From: Entonaema liquescens
Lineage: Eukaryota; Ascomycota; Sordariomycetes; Xylariales; Xylariaceae
Assembly: GCA_902805475.1 (NCBI GenBank)
Contig: CADCSX010000001.1
Span: forward strand, 124,001-188,000
Length of the DNA stretch: 64,000 nt
Reading direction: 5' to 3'
Shown here: positions 36,259-48,389 of the stretch, piece by piece
Layout of the letters: each line of letters begins with the position of its first letter
Position numbering within the stretch: the first letter of the stretch is position 1
Notes under the pieces: model-generated
What the model was told of the DNA's origin: nothing
Seen by the model: the letters and a program-made list of their open reading frames with translations, nothing else
The model's database searches: none
Translations under genes and position numbers: made by a program

Positions 36259-37344
36259 TGGGTTGAATGGAAGAAAGAGCCAAGTTTGAAGATTCCAAAT
36301 AAAATGCGGCTGGGCGAAGAGGAGGCGTATTTGGGTCTGTCCAGCTACTGTGAAATTACTGGCGGCTGTCGTCTGTGCTATTGGACAATCAGCTTATGTG
36401 TTGGAAACATAAGTAGGTTACTATCTATTCCTTATTACTAGTAACGCTGCGCCTAGCTGAAGGGGAAAAGGGTTAAGTAGGAGAAGAATCTGCTACCTCT
36501 AACATCGCATCTGTGGGGAGTTTTCCACATGCTCGGGTAGCACAAAGCCCCTTTTCACTGTGTACCTAAGTAGAAACTTATTCATCCGAGACACGCATAA
36601 AATAGTTTCGGCCTATGGCAGTAGATATCTTGTAATGTAGTATCCTTGATTGTAACTTACAGCCTTATACAACCCTGTGACACCGAACCGGAACCATGAT
36701 AGCTGAACTATGATACCCTGGGTAGGTATAAAATTGTCGAGGTAGCATTAGAGAGGCCATACGAGCGACACATCTACGTTTTAAAACCTGATGACATGAA
36801 GTGGCTTGTATCTCACAAGCCCCTGACGGTCGCTGGATAACTGTCTCGGAAAGTAGGCCGGAGGGATTCCTTACTGCTATCATGATCTTTTTATTGGCCC
36901 TTGAAACAAGCCAAAGGATTGTTCCGCATAGAACCCGTTAAGTTGCAAGGTACACGAACGGTATGATCCTAAAAATCCGTGGTACATCCAGTGAGCTGGA
37001 CGCGCTTTACAGGGAAAGCCGGTGCCGAAAATGCTTAGCCCACCTATGAACCTGGGGCTCTGGGTTCCCAGATTGGAGTTGGGGGCCGGATGACAGGGGC
37101 TGCCACGGTGTTGAATTCTTGATTTGGAACTTAACTTCAATTCAGATGCGAAAATAGTGAACATTCATACAGGTCTGTGTAACGCAGACGGCAAGGCAGA
37201 TCTTTCATTAACTTTCTTGTTCCTCTATATTTCAGTCTGTGCTCCCAGTCTGTGCTCTTGCAAAATGTCAAACCAAATCCTGACGAGCTGTCGCCGATGC
37301 GGTGAATCTAGAGTCGCTCGTATAATTATAAGCTGGAGGGTATT
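36259..37344. other. Divergent intergenic region
   Basis: Spacer between the small kinase and the membrane-protein gene. Minus-strand frames at 36665-36883 and 36880-37164 carry no recognisable features and are judged non-coding. No repeat or RNA gene was found. Confidence 0.45.
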
Positions 37345-38166
37345 ATGTCGGCCAACAGCGATACTCAGAACCAAGATGGTCTAGAAGTTGTCCCAGAATC
37401 CAACGTACCCTACATCGTTGAGGGACCGACTATCATAGAGAAACGATACGATCGTACTGCACCGTATGCCTGCGAGCAGCAAGGACCCGGTTTCCAGAGC
37501 ACGGTTCAACAGAATGCTTACTCAAACGGGACATATCCTTCTCAAGGATACGCTATTTCAGTCCAGGGTCAGCTATACTGGGGAGGCTCTCAAGACGGGA
37601 CATACCTCACAGACAAGCCTCCCCCTATACCACCAAGTAATCAAGAAGCCGTATGTGGGTTAAGACCGAAGACCTTCTGGTTGATAGTTGGCCCGCTCGT
37701 CGCTATAATCGTTATCGGCCTGGCAACCGGCTTAGGTGTTGGATTAGCCACTGGGCATAAGTCGAGTTCTGTGTAAGCAACTCCAAGCAACCTTCACGAT
37801 ATGAAGCTCTTTTACTAATACGTAAGCAGCACAGCTCCTACACCATCACATCTTCCAAGCACAACCGTGTCAACGTCACTCGCGTGTCCGCAATCAAACG
37901 GAACGATATACGAAGGGGCTGGCAACGACCCATTCTTAGTTCTCTGTGACGTAGACTACAATGGCAGTAGGGAAGGTAGCGGGACCGTGGATATTGCACA
38001 TAAAAAGACGAGTTCCGTTGAGGACTGTATCGATATGTGCGCGGGGAACTCAACTTGCGTAGGCGCAGGATGGGGCAACTATAATGGAAACTATGACTGC
38101 TGGATGAAGGGCAAGTTGGGCTCGTCACAAGACGCCCCAAATTGGTTCTTCGCAATAAGGCAATAG
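37345..38166 (+). CDS. Single-pass membrane protein with Cys-containing extracellular domain
   Basis: Exons 37345-37772 and 37830-38166 join in phase 2 (GTAAGC...AAGCAG), giving about 254 residues. The N-terminal 108 residues are Pro/Tyr/Gln-rich and probably cytosolic (ending PPPIPPSNQEAVCGLRPK). One transmembrane segment follows (TFWLIVGPLVAIIVIGLATG), then a Ser/Thr linker (TAPTPSHLPSTTVSTS). The outer domain of about 100 residues has six Cys (LACPQ, VLCDVDY, DCIDMC, STCVGAG, YDCWM) in a pattern like PAN/apple-type domains found in fungal surface proteins. Such proteins are thought to bind carbohydrate or protein at the cell wall. The absence of a cleaved signal peptide suits a type II or III orientation. 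The exact ligand is unknown. Confidence 0.8.
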
Positions 38167-38664
38167 GTTAGTTTGTCCAAGGGTTTTATCACCAGAGGGT
38201 GGAGTCTGGTAATGGACGTCTAAAAGGAATTATGGTATGGGTGGGAGCGCTCAATTTACTTCACATATCACATAGACATATGGTCTTTACTTGTTTTCTA
38301 TCTGTTCTAATTAATGTGCTGCATATACCCTCGGCGATACCCTCGACAGGGCTGAGTTTTGAATAAGCCTTCTGCGCATAGAACTCTTGAATACTAATGG
38401 GGTTTCGAGTAGCGTTTGATCCTTTAGCTTACCCATGAAATATTACTAAAGGAGGCAGGCTACTTAATATTTAGGCAACAGGAAAGATATTAGATCATAG
38501 CTAAGGAAGCCCAAAATTGTTGGCTCATAATGGATTGTAATTAGCTACGGGCGCTCCCCCTCTAAGTCGCTACGTGCATCTTTACACCGGCTATATACAA
38601 CCAAAATATCTCATCCCATAGCCTACTCCTGCTCACTAACTTCAAGCTGAATGAACCAATATAC
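38167..38664. other. Intergenic, convergent 3' ends
   Basis: Non-coding spacer between two converging genes. Nothing beyond probable 3' untranslated sequence is visible. Confidence 0.45.
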
Positions 38665-40602
38665 CTAACCATAAACCATTGTGCTCCAGTCATATACAAA
38701 AGTCCTGAATACACCCACGATGACTGAAAAGGGGTTCATAGACGCCAACGAGCCCGCGCCGTTTTCTGCCTGGCTCGAGTTGTCGCCGCTGAAGGATAAG
38801 TTAGCACTGTTCCGTATCATCGTATCTTACTAAAAAGGGGCAAGGGGAAGAAGACAGGAAAAGTAAGGAGAAAATCACTAACCCGCAACTCCAGCTCCCA
38901 GCCTCATCTACATTCCCTGTCCCATCCCACTTCGCCGTATTCGGATACGCACAAATCGGCCGTTGCCGCAACACCCCCGACGACGGGTCTTTCGCCTCAT
39001 TCCACGTCGTAGCAATGACCTGGTCAACCGGCTTGTCGTTCTCCACCCAGTCGATCAGAGCGAGCAGCGCGTCGTGCTGCGCGTCCGCGAACCCAGGCAC
39101 CGAATACGTGTTGTTCCCCAGGAACGCGGCTTGGCCCGCTCCGCCGAGCGCCCAGGGCGCTCCGACCGTCGTTAGGCCGCAGTGCTGCATGCCCGGGATC
39201 TCGAGCCGCCGGAAGAACTCGCGCGCGGCGTTCACGTCCCCGCCGCTGGTCGTGTTCACCGCGCGCTCGTAGTACAAGCTGCCGGCTGTCGTGGGCACCA
39301 GGCCGTCCGCGGCGCCGTGGTACAGCAGCATCTTGCCGCCGCGGTCGCGGAACGTCGTTAGGTTGTAGTCGTCGGCCGTGGCGTTGCCGGGGTCTAACGT
39401 CTCGGCGAGCTGCAGTAGCGAGTCGTTGTACTGCGATGCCTGGAACATGGGGTCGTTGAGGATGAAGTATCGTAGATATCCTAGGCCGTACGGGCTCGCT
39501 TCCGAGTAGTTAAGTAGTGTGTACATCTGGTCTTCAGATCCAGGGAGTAACCCTGGCATTATCTGCTCTCCTGTCGAGTCCAGCGTAAACCCTGCGTACA
39601 TTTGTTTTAATGTGTATATCTGCGCGTCGTTTAGACAGTTGTCGGATGTGGCGAAGTCAGATATAGCAGCGCCGTTGCCTTTGCTGCATCGCAAAGCGTC
39701 GAAATCTACGTTGCACTGTTCCGGCGAGCTGATGATGCCGTCGGTTACACCGTCGATGTCATCGCACTGGCGCATCACCTCATCGCCTATAGGCGGTAAT
39801 GTGTGCCAGTCGATATGCTTAGGGTCATTGGCGGGCCAGTTGTACGTAGCGATCTTACAGACCCAAGTATTAAGGCGGGTCGTATACCAAGCTGGAGCGC
39901 CAACTAGTACTCCGTCGAAGCTATCGGGGGAGATCTGAACCTCCTTGAGGCCCTGCCGACCGCCTGTTGAACATCCATTGTAGTATGAATGACTGATGGG
40001 CTTTGCGTAGTAGGTAGTTACGAGGGTTTTGCCTAGCTCGACAGTTCCATGAAGGGCACGCCAGCCCCAGTCCGTCTTCATCTCGGGGTGATTTAGGGCC
40101 CAAAGGATATCGCCAGTCGTTGAGTTATGACCCGTGTCCGTTGATACGACGGCAAAGCCATACCTAACACCAGCGCCCATATCCATCCAGTTGATACCAC
40201 CTCCGAAGCCTCCATTGCCGACGGCGAGGAACCGGCCGTTCCATTCCGCAGGTAGGAATATACCAAATCTATACTCGAAACTGGCGATGAAGCAACGGAG
40301 ACGATGGCGGCGCATAATTCCGGTAAGTTCGTCGGCGGGATCGGGTACATCAAATCCGTCGAGGGTTCGCCGAATGAGCTACCCGCGCTGACGGACTCGA
40401 TTTTCTCTATTCTTGCCCCGGTCGGAAGCACGCCGGAGAAAGTCTCTTCATCGCAGCCCGTGCCGCCGGTCTGCCTACGAACATTCTCGTTGTCATAATT
40501 ACTTCCTGCTGACGTAGAAGAAGCTACAGTAGTAGCCAAGGCCGCCACGGCAAGGGTTCTGACGGAAAACTGGAGCAGGCGTGAGCACATCATGGCGAAC
40601 AT
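38665..40602 (-). CDS. Secreted tannase/feruloyl esterase-family protein with apparent frameshift
   Basis: The ATG is complementary to 40600-40602. The main exon runs 40602-38883 and a short last exon 38788-38665 follows a 94-nt intron (GTTAGT...TGCTAAC...CAG). The total coding length needs one extra base to be in frame, and the break is near 40278-40285: LCAAIVSVASS reads in one frame, SFEYRFGIFLPAEWNGR in the next. The N-terminus is a signal peptide (CSRLLQFSVRTLAVAALATT). Tannase-family marks are FLAVGNGGFGGGINW, the nucleophile Ser in GCSTGGRQGL, the Asp in GAADGLVPT and the His in GMQHCG, with CNVDFDALRC near the calcium loop. The family cleaves ester bonds of gallate or ferulate in plant polyphenols and hemicellulose. 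A sequencing error or a recent pseudogene are both possible. Confidence 0.82.
40278..40285 (-). other. Apparent one-base frameshift in tannase gene
   Basis: Family sequence before the site is in one frame and after it in another, with no GT-AG pair of suitable length and phase in between; the only candidate is 22 nt. Addition of a single base would restore one continuous protein of about 614 residues. Confidence 0.6.
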
Positions 40603-41652
40603 AGCATCCCTCCCACACTGATTTGCAATAGAAACTGCTCTTTGGGGAGCGAGTTGCTTGGATGCGCTACTTCAGGCTGAAGTTGGGGATAATATATGTG
40701 CCACCGGAAAACATACAATCTAACTAACATGCATCGTCTATGTGTATGTATATATTTCGTTTCGTCTCGATAGTGTTGATATACTTACCGGCCACACATG
40801 ACCAAACTCGTGGGTCACCTTGGCATGTATGTGACAGTAAGAGGGAGGTTGGGGGTTGTAAGTCATATACAAGACCCTGGCTCGGCGTGGGATCCCTGTG
40901 TGACCACGCCGCTGGTGCTCTTAGTCGTAACCTAACGGGATATTATCTGGGGTAGATAAAGCATGGGGATCTATATCCACTAGAATGGTATACTCTCGGA
41001 CATTATAGTAGTGGAAACGGTCTAGTCTACCTAGCCCAGTCTAGCCAGGCATCCAGGGTAGCTTTCTCCAAGTGCTTATGGATCTCATGTCCCTTGCTTC
41101 TTCGTCTCCATTGTCAAAGTGCGGGGTCTCTTACCCGCGGGAACAATGGGATCTCATTCCAGCCGGGGTTGGAATTCTTGTATTTACCTAGGCATTTGGT
41201 TAACTCCGAGGTACTAACCGTGGGACTCCGAATGCAGGTCCCAACCCAGACCCGACGCCTGTCGTAAGTGTCTAGCACAACTTGGCAGAGACCCGACGTG
41301 GGATTGCCCAGGAATTCCGGTTATTGGCCAGAAAGCTTGTCTGAAAAGCAATGGAGCTTACGTAGCTAGATTGATATGCCGTAAATATTGTCACTAGTCT
41401 GCAGTGTGGCTTGGCATGGTGTGAACATATTTCGCGAAGGGTGTTGACATACATACTATGAAAAACATTAGGTGATCTGCATCTTCGGGGGGAATCAATT
41501 CATGTAGATAGATAAGTAGTTATGATATCTTATTTCAAGACTTATAATAATGGTATAACTAAGAGATGTATCCCCTACTAATTTAAGAGCTACCACTAAA
41601 GTTTATACCATAATAGACAGCTAGCAATAAGGTAGTAACCCATAAGCGCACC
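40603..41652. other. 1-kb intergenic region
   Basis: Promoter side of the tannase gene and 3' side of the permease gene. Open frames at 40740-40955 and 41272-41454 show no coding features. No repeats were identified. Confidence 0.45.
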
Positions 41653-43302
41653 TTACAACTTGTAGAGTCTAGGAATCATGCCTTCAGATGCTGCCGCCAG
41701 TAGAGCCCGATTCCGTCGTCCGTAGTAAAACCTCAAACCTAAGGCGCCAAAAGCCACGAAGAAGAGCATGGCACAGTTCACGCCGTGACCGGTGGGATAG
41801 CCCCTGCTTGCTTCTTCCGCCTTGTATATCCATACACCAGGAATTTGTCCGAGACCTGCGCCAATGCTGACGTTGAGCGCCACGGCCAAACCAATAGACG
41901 CCGTGCTCCACATGTTCGAGGTCAGCCAGCCAAGCATAGGCGGAATGCATCCGAATGCCCCAGCGGTGCCAACAATTAAGCAGCCATAACGATGGATATA
42001 TGCATCAGGTGGTAGCACGACAGAGGCCAAAAATCCCGCTGCGCCGATTAAAGAAGCAGCAGCACAGTGAAAGCCTCGAGCGTTGAAGTGATCCGCCGAC
42101 CATGATATGAGAATTTGGAATACTACTTCGTTAGCATCGCGCATTTCTACGTGCATAATCTGGAAGACTCACCATAAGCAGCAGCCCATGGAGGGACTGT
42201 CATCAATTGCGCCTCTAGGTCATGGAAGCCCAGTCCAGCAACGATTGAAGGCGAGAACAGCGACAGGGAGCTAAAAGGTAAAGAAACTGCGAAGTAAATA
42301 GCGTAGTGCCCGTATAACCGCCAATCTGTAAGTGTAGCTTTCACATCGTCCCACGTCATAGAAGAGGCTGAGCCTTTAGCACCTTCAAGATACAATCGCT
42401 GTGCAGCTAAATCTTTTTCCGTCTCCGAAAGCCAAGATGCTCTCTCGGGGTAGTCCGGTAGGAAGAACCATACGAGAACTCCTGATAGGCATGAAGGGAT
42501 ACCTTCGAGTATGAAAAGCCATCTCCAAGCTGAGAGGCCGCGCGTCTGATTCATATGACCGACCCCATAAGCGATCGCTCCGCCAAAAGCACCTGCAAGG
42601 GTGGCGCTCGCGATAATGAAGGCTACTCGGACACTACGCTCGTCACTTTTGTACTGTAAGGATGATGCGGTTAGTGACTGTACTTGAAAGTTGATCGACG
42701 CGAGAAATTCCAATTTGAACTCACCCAGAATGTCAAATAGTATACCAGCCCGGGGAAAAGACCAGCTTCGAAGGCGCCCAGCAGAAAGCGGACGCCAGTC
42801 ACCTGGGCATAATTGCGAACACCACCCATGCCAATGGTAATCACACCCCAAGAGCACATAAGAAAGGCAATCCATCTTGACGGGCGAAGCTTCTTAAGCA
42901 GAATATTCGACGGGACTTCGAATAAGAAGTAACCAATCAGGAAGATCATGAGCGCAATGTTGAATTCGTAGGTCGATGTCCCAGTCTCGGTCTGCATGTC
43001 ATTATGGGCTGCTGAATTGAGGACCCTGGCGTTGCCGATGTTGGAACGATCCAAATAGCAAAGGAAGTAGATACCCGCAGCCAAAGGTATGATGTGCTTG
43101 TCTTGCCTCCATATCAATTTTCGCTCAAGGGCAGAAGAAGTATGCGGCGTATTGACTACTTCCTAGTAACCGTGAGAAACCACACAACGTTATTAGAGCT
43201 CATAAATTTGTCACTTACATCCTTCAAGTGTCCTTCTTCGACCTCCCTAGCCTCAGGGCCGTTATTCTTCTCCAAATCGCTAAGAGTGTTTTCAGTGGCC
43301 AT
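41653..43302 (-). CDS. MFS permease, anion:cation symporter (Dal5-like) family
   Basis: Four exons (43302-43219, 43162-42725, 42653-42173, 42122-41653) join in phase, giving about 490 residues and roughly twelve membrane segments. The family signature of the ACS/allantoate permease group is present: YFLCYLDRSNIGNARV at helix 1, FLFEVPSNILLKKLRPSRWI in helices 2-3, VRFLLGAFEAGLFPGLVYYL at helix 4 and RWLFILEGIPS at helix 6. Such permeases import organic anions such as allantoate, nicotinate, biotin precursors or plant-derived carboxylates using the proton gradient. The substrate cannot be told from sequence. Its closeness to a tannase could mean uptake of phenolic acids, but a kilobase separates them and both are on the minus strand, so this is only a hint. 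Confidence 0.9.
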
Positions 43303-45583
43303 TGCGAATAACTAAGCTCCTTAGGACGAAACAGCTAGTTGGAGAAAAGTTCCGAGCGGGGATGCAAATGTAGAAGAAGGATTGAAGAGTCCTTCAACGC
43401 CTCTTGGGGGCAGACATGGGGTATCGGGACGAAGAGCACCCTTGTAAGCACTAGTCTGGCTCTGGAGGAACAAAGGATGGCGGTAAGCTCGATGCAGACC
43501 ATACAAGCCAAACCAGGCCGGGGAAGTATCGCCCAACGCGGGGAAAGCCTCTCCATCGTGACCAGAAAAATTCAAGACATCGACCATGTCGGGTCATTTC
43601 CTCCTACATTGGTAAACGGCTACCCACCGCTTGCTCGAGCCCCCTATAGGACCGAGGATCTAGACCCGCGTAACGTAGTCGCTTCGAGATCATATCATAC
43701 CTAGGTAAGTAAAGAAGCTCGGGTATGGGCATCTCATTAGTATCTCCGAAAAGGGGCCACTAATGGCTTCCCCAATGCGGAGAAGACCCGGAGACGGTGG
43801 ATGCCGCGCCACATTTTCGCATAGATTGCGGGGGAGAAACAAAGCTATGGCGAAGAGTATTCGTCGCCCCTATTCGGGTTGGAGCGAATAATTATCTCCT
43901 AACGTAGCAGCACATTGTTGGACAGGCTAGTAATGACTGGGAAGACTAATTAAAAGGATCATGAACTGCTGTTTAAGCTCGGCAGATAATATCTCGGCCG
44001 AGACACGAGGTATATACCACTACCCGAAAGGATTGGGGCTTAATCGAACTTGAAGCTTCCCGGCTTCTACCGTTCCCTTGTGACATCTCGAGCAGTAGCG
44101 TTAAGCTAATAGGTGATTGGTATAATGATTATTCCTTTTCACCACCAAGTTGTAGTTGTAGCGCGGCTCTAGAACGAGCCAGACGATAGCTTCACGTTCC
44201 TCGCGATGCATTCTCTTTTCGGTTGCCACAAGAGGCTAATTTGGCCATTCATTCAGTAATGCCTTAGCATTGGACAATCAACCATGCACTCTTGTCGTGT
44301 AGATGTTTAGCGGACGCCACATCTCTCTAGCGACGCTAGAGACTGAGACAGTTTGATACAGGCAGTCTCATTTTTGTCTCTTGGATTACATGTCGGATGT
44401 ATCTTTTGAAGAAGAGTGAGCGAACCAGTGGCGTAAATTGTAGTAGCAATTGAGCAATTCGAAGTTGACGAGTCTCGAACAAAGGAAGAAAGAAAAGAAA
44501 AGGAGAAATATTCGAGAAATATTCGAGAAAATATTCGGGAAGAAGTAATAAGATTGTAATGAATACAATTTGCGTTTAAGAAGAAAACTCTATAAAATTT
44601 CCTAATGCAGTAACCGGGCAATTGTCATGTTATGCGGAGCCGAAGACGAGATTTGATTGACGATCACTTACGATGTAGAGGCGAAGGTCGGCGCCATCAA
44701 TCATCAATTCAATATCGAAACTCGTGATTCCTTCTAAAAGTAAAAGTTGATTGGCTTAAACAGATATTTAGTACATTAGTAATGAGCAAGGGGTATCAAC
44801 ACGAGATGGCTTATTTTTAGCAGTGCTAAAGACAAAAGGTAAGGGACGTTTTAGGGCGTTTCATTGGTGCTATAGCTGGGGCTGAGCCAGTTGCCGAGTT
44901 CCCAATTCCACGTGCTACCAGCCCTACGGGAACCAACGAACGCTAAAAAACCACCCCAATCTTTAGCTAAACTACGTGGACGCAGTGGTTCCCCTTTCAA
45001 CCTTACGTAAATCCCTTTCTTCTCAAGCAAACTTGCTGATGCCATCGCTGTCGTGACCACAAGGTCGTTTAGTTGGTTGAATTTACGGGACACCGCCAAC
45101 CTCGTAAAGGTATTGTTTGTTAAGTTACGTACCTATGAAATATCAAACAAAAAAAAGAAGCAAAACTTGATAGCGTTCTACTGTCTGATAAAGTAGACAT
45201 CTATAGTAACGTTGAATATTTTGCTACTCGGTCCGCTTGGTATTTAGGCGAAATTCGCAGCAGCAGATTCCGGCGCCGATAATATAGAAATTAGATATGA
45301 AAATAAAGTTTAAAGTGGAAACCCGGTACGGCCGTGGGAATCGGAATTGCGGGCTTGTGTTATGTGGCATGACTTCATTCCACCGTCTCACTACGGCGCC
45401 AAGCTGAAAGGAATCAGCATCGTAAGCCAGCGAATACGGGAATCGTGAGGCTTTGTAAAGAAATAACAGCACTGCCACGAGAGGTACGAGGGGTATCAAA
45501 GCGTGTATATAATAATAAGCTTCATCGCTGTTTTCTTCAAAGGAAATAATTCTATCAGTCAACCAACAACATCAAACACATAC

Positions 45584-45615
<32 letters not shown>

Positions 45616-45705
45616 CTCTCAATCTTAAATACATCTACTCACTTATACCATAAGTGATATATCACCAACAAACCGACCAACAAACCAACAAACCAACCAA
45701 CAAAA
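43303..45705. other. 2.4-kb intergenic region, microsatellite
   Basis: No gene is supported with confidence. A minus-strand frame at 44851-45099 and another at 45224-45562 look mildly protein-like (the latter with one hydrophobic segment) but lack ATG starts and do not resolve into a spliced gene. An (ATC)n microsatellite occupies 45585-45615. The 45660-45705 leader of the next gene is a CAAACCAACC-rich tract. Confidence 0.4.
45585..45615. repeat. (ATC)n microsatellite
   Basis: About ten uninterrupted ATC units lie 90 bp upstream of the secreted-protein start codon. The position within the likely promoter or leader makes it a variable site worth noting. Confidence 0.9.
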
Positions 45706-46244
45706 ATGAAGTCCTTCGCTGTTCTCTCTTCCGTCCTCCTCGGAGCCGCCTCCGTCTTTGGAGCCCCCGTGACCGAGAGAGCCGAACTTCCTACTGAGTT
45801 CGACGTCACCAAGTTCAGTGCCAATACCACTCCCCACGGCACCGGAGCTTTGTAAGCCCCCCTTTCTAACCCCCTTTTTCAAATCTCCACTTCCAATAAC
45901 TAACATCTCCACCCAGCATCTCCTTCGACGTCGCCATCCCCAACACCTCCGTGCACACCACCTGCGCCTACTCGGACCAAACCTCAGCCTCGACCCTCCC
46001 CTCCGTCGCCCAGCAGGAGTGCGTCGACCCGGCTTTCCGCTGGCAATTCCGCCAGGACCCCTCGCAGCCCGGCACCGAGGGACGCTACCGCGTCGTCATA
46101 ACCTACGCCTACGACGGCGTCAAGAAGGCTGGTGGTTTCCACGAGTGGCCCGCTACCGACTTCCCTCTTGAGAACCACGGTTCTTCCGTCGCCACCGCCT
46201 ACCGCGGCGCTCCCGACTTCGTCATCACCAACCTGTCCTCTTAA
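45706..46244 (+). CDS. Small secreted protein
   Basis: Exons 45706-45851 and 45917-46244 join in phase 2 (GTAAGC...CCCAG), giving about 157 residues. A signal peptide (MKSFAVLSSVLLGAASVFGA) is followed by a likely Kex2-type processing region ending near TERAEL. The mature domain is beta-rich with two Cys (HTTCAYS and QQECVDP), suggesting one disulfide, and sites for N-glycosylation (NTT, NTS, NLS). No enzyme motif or repeat is visible. The codon use is strongly C-biased with a CA-rich leader, as in highly expressed secreted proteins. It may be a cell-wall protein or an effector; the family is not identified. Confidence 0.85.
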
Positions 46245-46610
46245 GGAGACGGCTATGACATGTCGAGAACCATAATCCTTACCCTGTTTTGTTCATAGAT
46301 AGACTGCTCTTGATAGAGTATATATAACCATAGAGGCTCGGGCTACCTATAGATTCTCCAACTGTTTTAGCGCTGAGAGGGAAAATCTTTTTTTTTTTTT
46401 TGGTGTGTGAAGAGGAAGTCTTAAAGGGGGAGGTATTATGCAAATCTGCCGAGACAGCAAATAATAATAAACAATCTGTCTCAACCTTCTTGTTATTATT
46501 ACATATCTTATTAGTCGATAGTGCATTAAAGCATCTTATTTTATACAACATTGTGCTATAGCTACATTTTCGGCCTGAGTTCCTGTTTAAGTGTACGAAG
46601 TAGGTTCATC
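46245..46610. other. Intergenic, 3' side of secreted-protein gene
   Basis: Presumed 3' untranslated sequence with a poly-T tract of 14 (46387-46400), running into the inverted repeat of the decayed transposon. Confidence 0.45.
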
Positions 46611-48315
46611 TACGGTTGAGCAGGGCTCATACTCGGAAAAAACCTGAAAATGTCAATGCGCATACCCCTCTGCTTGTAAAGCGAAAGAATTAAATAAACT
46701 ATGGATTTAAAACGTATTATGCGTTAAACGAGGTACAAAAAAAAACTTTAAAACTTTTATTATATTTTATTTTAAAAAATAATAATATTATAATAAATTA
46801 ATTAATTAATTAATATTTTTATTATTAAAAATATAATTATATAATTAAATTTAAATATTATTTTATATAAAAAAATTATATTTTTATATAATTTAAAATA
46901 TAATATATAAATTATATTAATTAAAATTATATATTTTAATTAATATAATATTTTATTTATTTAAATATTTAAAATAATTATATTTTATATATTTTTTATT
47001 ATAATTTTTTTTAAAATTATTAATATTTATAAATAAAATTTAATAATTAAATTTATATATATATTATTTTTAATATAATAATATATAAATATTTTATTAT
47101 TAAATATATATTATAATATAATATATATAATTATTATTTAATTATTAATATATTTTATATTTAAATTTTTAAAAATTATTATAAAAAATTAATAAAAAAA
47201 TTAATAAATATTATTAAATTTACGAAATAATTATTAATTTATTAAATTATTAATTTTTTAATAAAAGTTTTTATTATAAAAAATATTAAATTATATAATT
47301 AATAATTAAATAACAATTGTACGTATTACGTAATAATACGTATTTAATATAAAAAAATATTTATATATTTTAAATTATATAAAAAACGCGTTTTTCCCGT
47401 TTTTTAATAATAAATAATTTTTTTTTTAAATATTATTAATACATTAATTTTAATTTATTTTTTTATTTATTATTATTTTATTATTATTTTTTTTACGTAT
47501 GTATTTATTAATAATAATTAAATATATATAATATTATAATAATATATAAAATTATTTATTTATTTATTATTTATTTATTTTTATTTTATTATATTTATAT
47601 AATTATATTATTTCGTAATAAAGTATTATTAATGTTTTTATTAAATAATTATATTCGATTAAAAATTATATTTATGTTGGAAAAAACTTATTTATTTTTT
47701 TTATTTTTACGTTACGTTTATAATTTATAATTTTATATTTATTTTTATTTATATATAAAGTTGATATTATTGATTAATTTTATAATTTTTTTTAATTATA
47801 AATTATTTTTTTTTAATTAAATTATAGGATTTAAGTGTTATATTATAGGTTTTTAATTAAATCATTATTAATTGAAAATTTTTTAAAATAATATTTTTAT
47901 TAATAACGTTATATATTTTATTAAATATATTTTTATATATATTTTTTTAAATTATTAATTTTTTTCAATTTGGTAATATTTAAAGTAATAATGTTCCGGG
48001 ATACATTTTTAATTTTTCTTAAAATAAGGTTTTTTAATGTTTATATAAAAAAAAAATTTTTCGGTTTTTTACGTAATAAACGAAGTTATAATTTAAAACG
48101 CGGACCGTGGTTAAAATAATAACGTTTTGTTTAGTAATTTAAAAGTTTATTATTTTCTTAAATATTTAAATTTTAATATAACTTATTATTTAAATAATTT
48201 CGTAACATTACGCTTAAATTTTTGTAAAAAGAAAGAACTTACTTATTAATATATCGGTTTTTATGTAATTGTTCCAACGGTGGTCCGGTTTTTCATTAAG
48301 AAATTAAAAAACTTA

Positions 48316-48389
48316 TGGTAATTACGGGATTCGAACTTACCTTTTTTCGAGAAAAAGTGCCAAACGTTAAACCATTACGCTAAACCATT
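48316..48389 (-). pseudogene. RIP-damaged tRNA-like sequence (tRNA pseudogene or SINE head)
   Basis: Within the AT-only element, 74 nt on the minus strand have a perfect A box (TAGCGTAATGG, 48382-48372) and a B box (AGTTCGAATCC, 48337-48327) at tRNA spacing. The parts fall in the right order and size: acceptor AATGGTT with AATTACC, D stem GCGT/ACGT, five-base variable loop, T loop TTCGAAT. Mismatched pairs in the acceptor and T stems are A-C or G-T, exactly those made by C-to-T change from an originally paired stem. The anticodon stem does not pair, so the gene is dead, or this is the tRNA-derived head of a SINE. Confidence 0.7.

Noticed and set aside
44851..45562. Two minus-strand open frames that might form a small membrane protein
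   Set aside because: Neither has an ATG at a sensible place and no GT-AG pair joins them into a convincing product.
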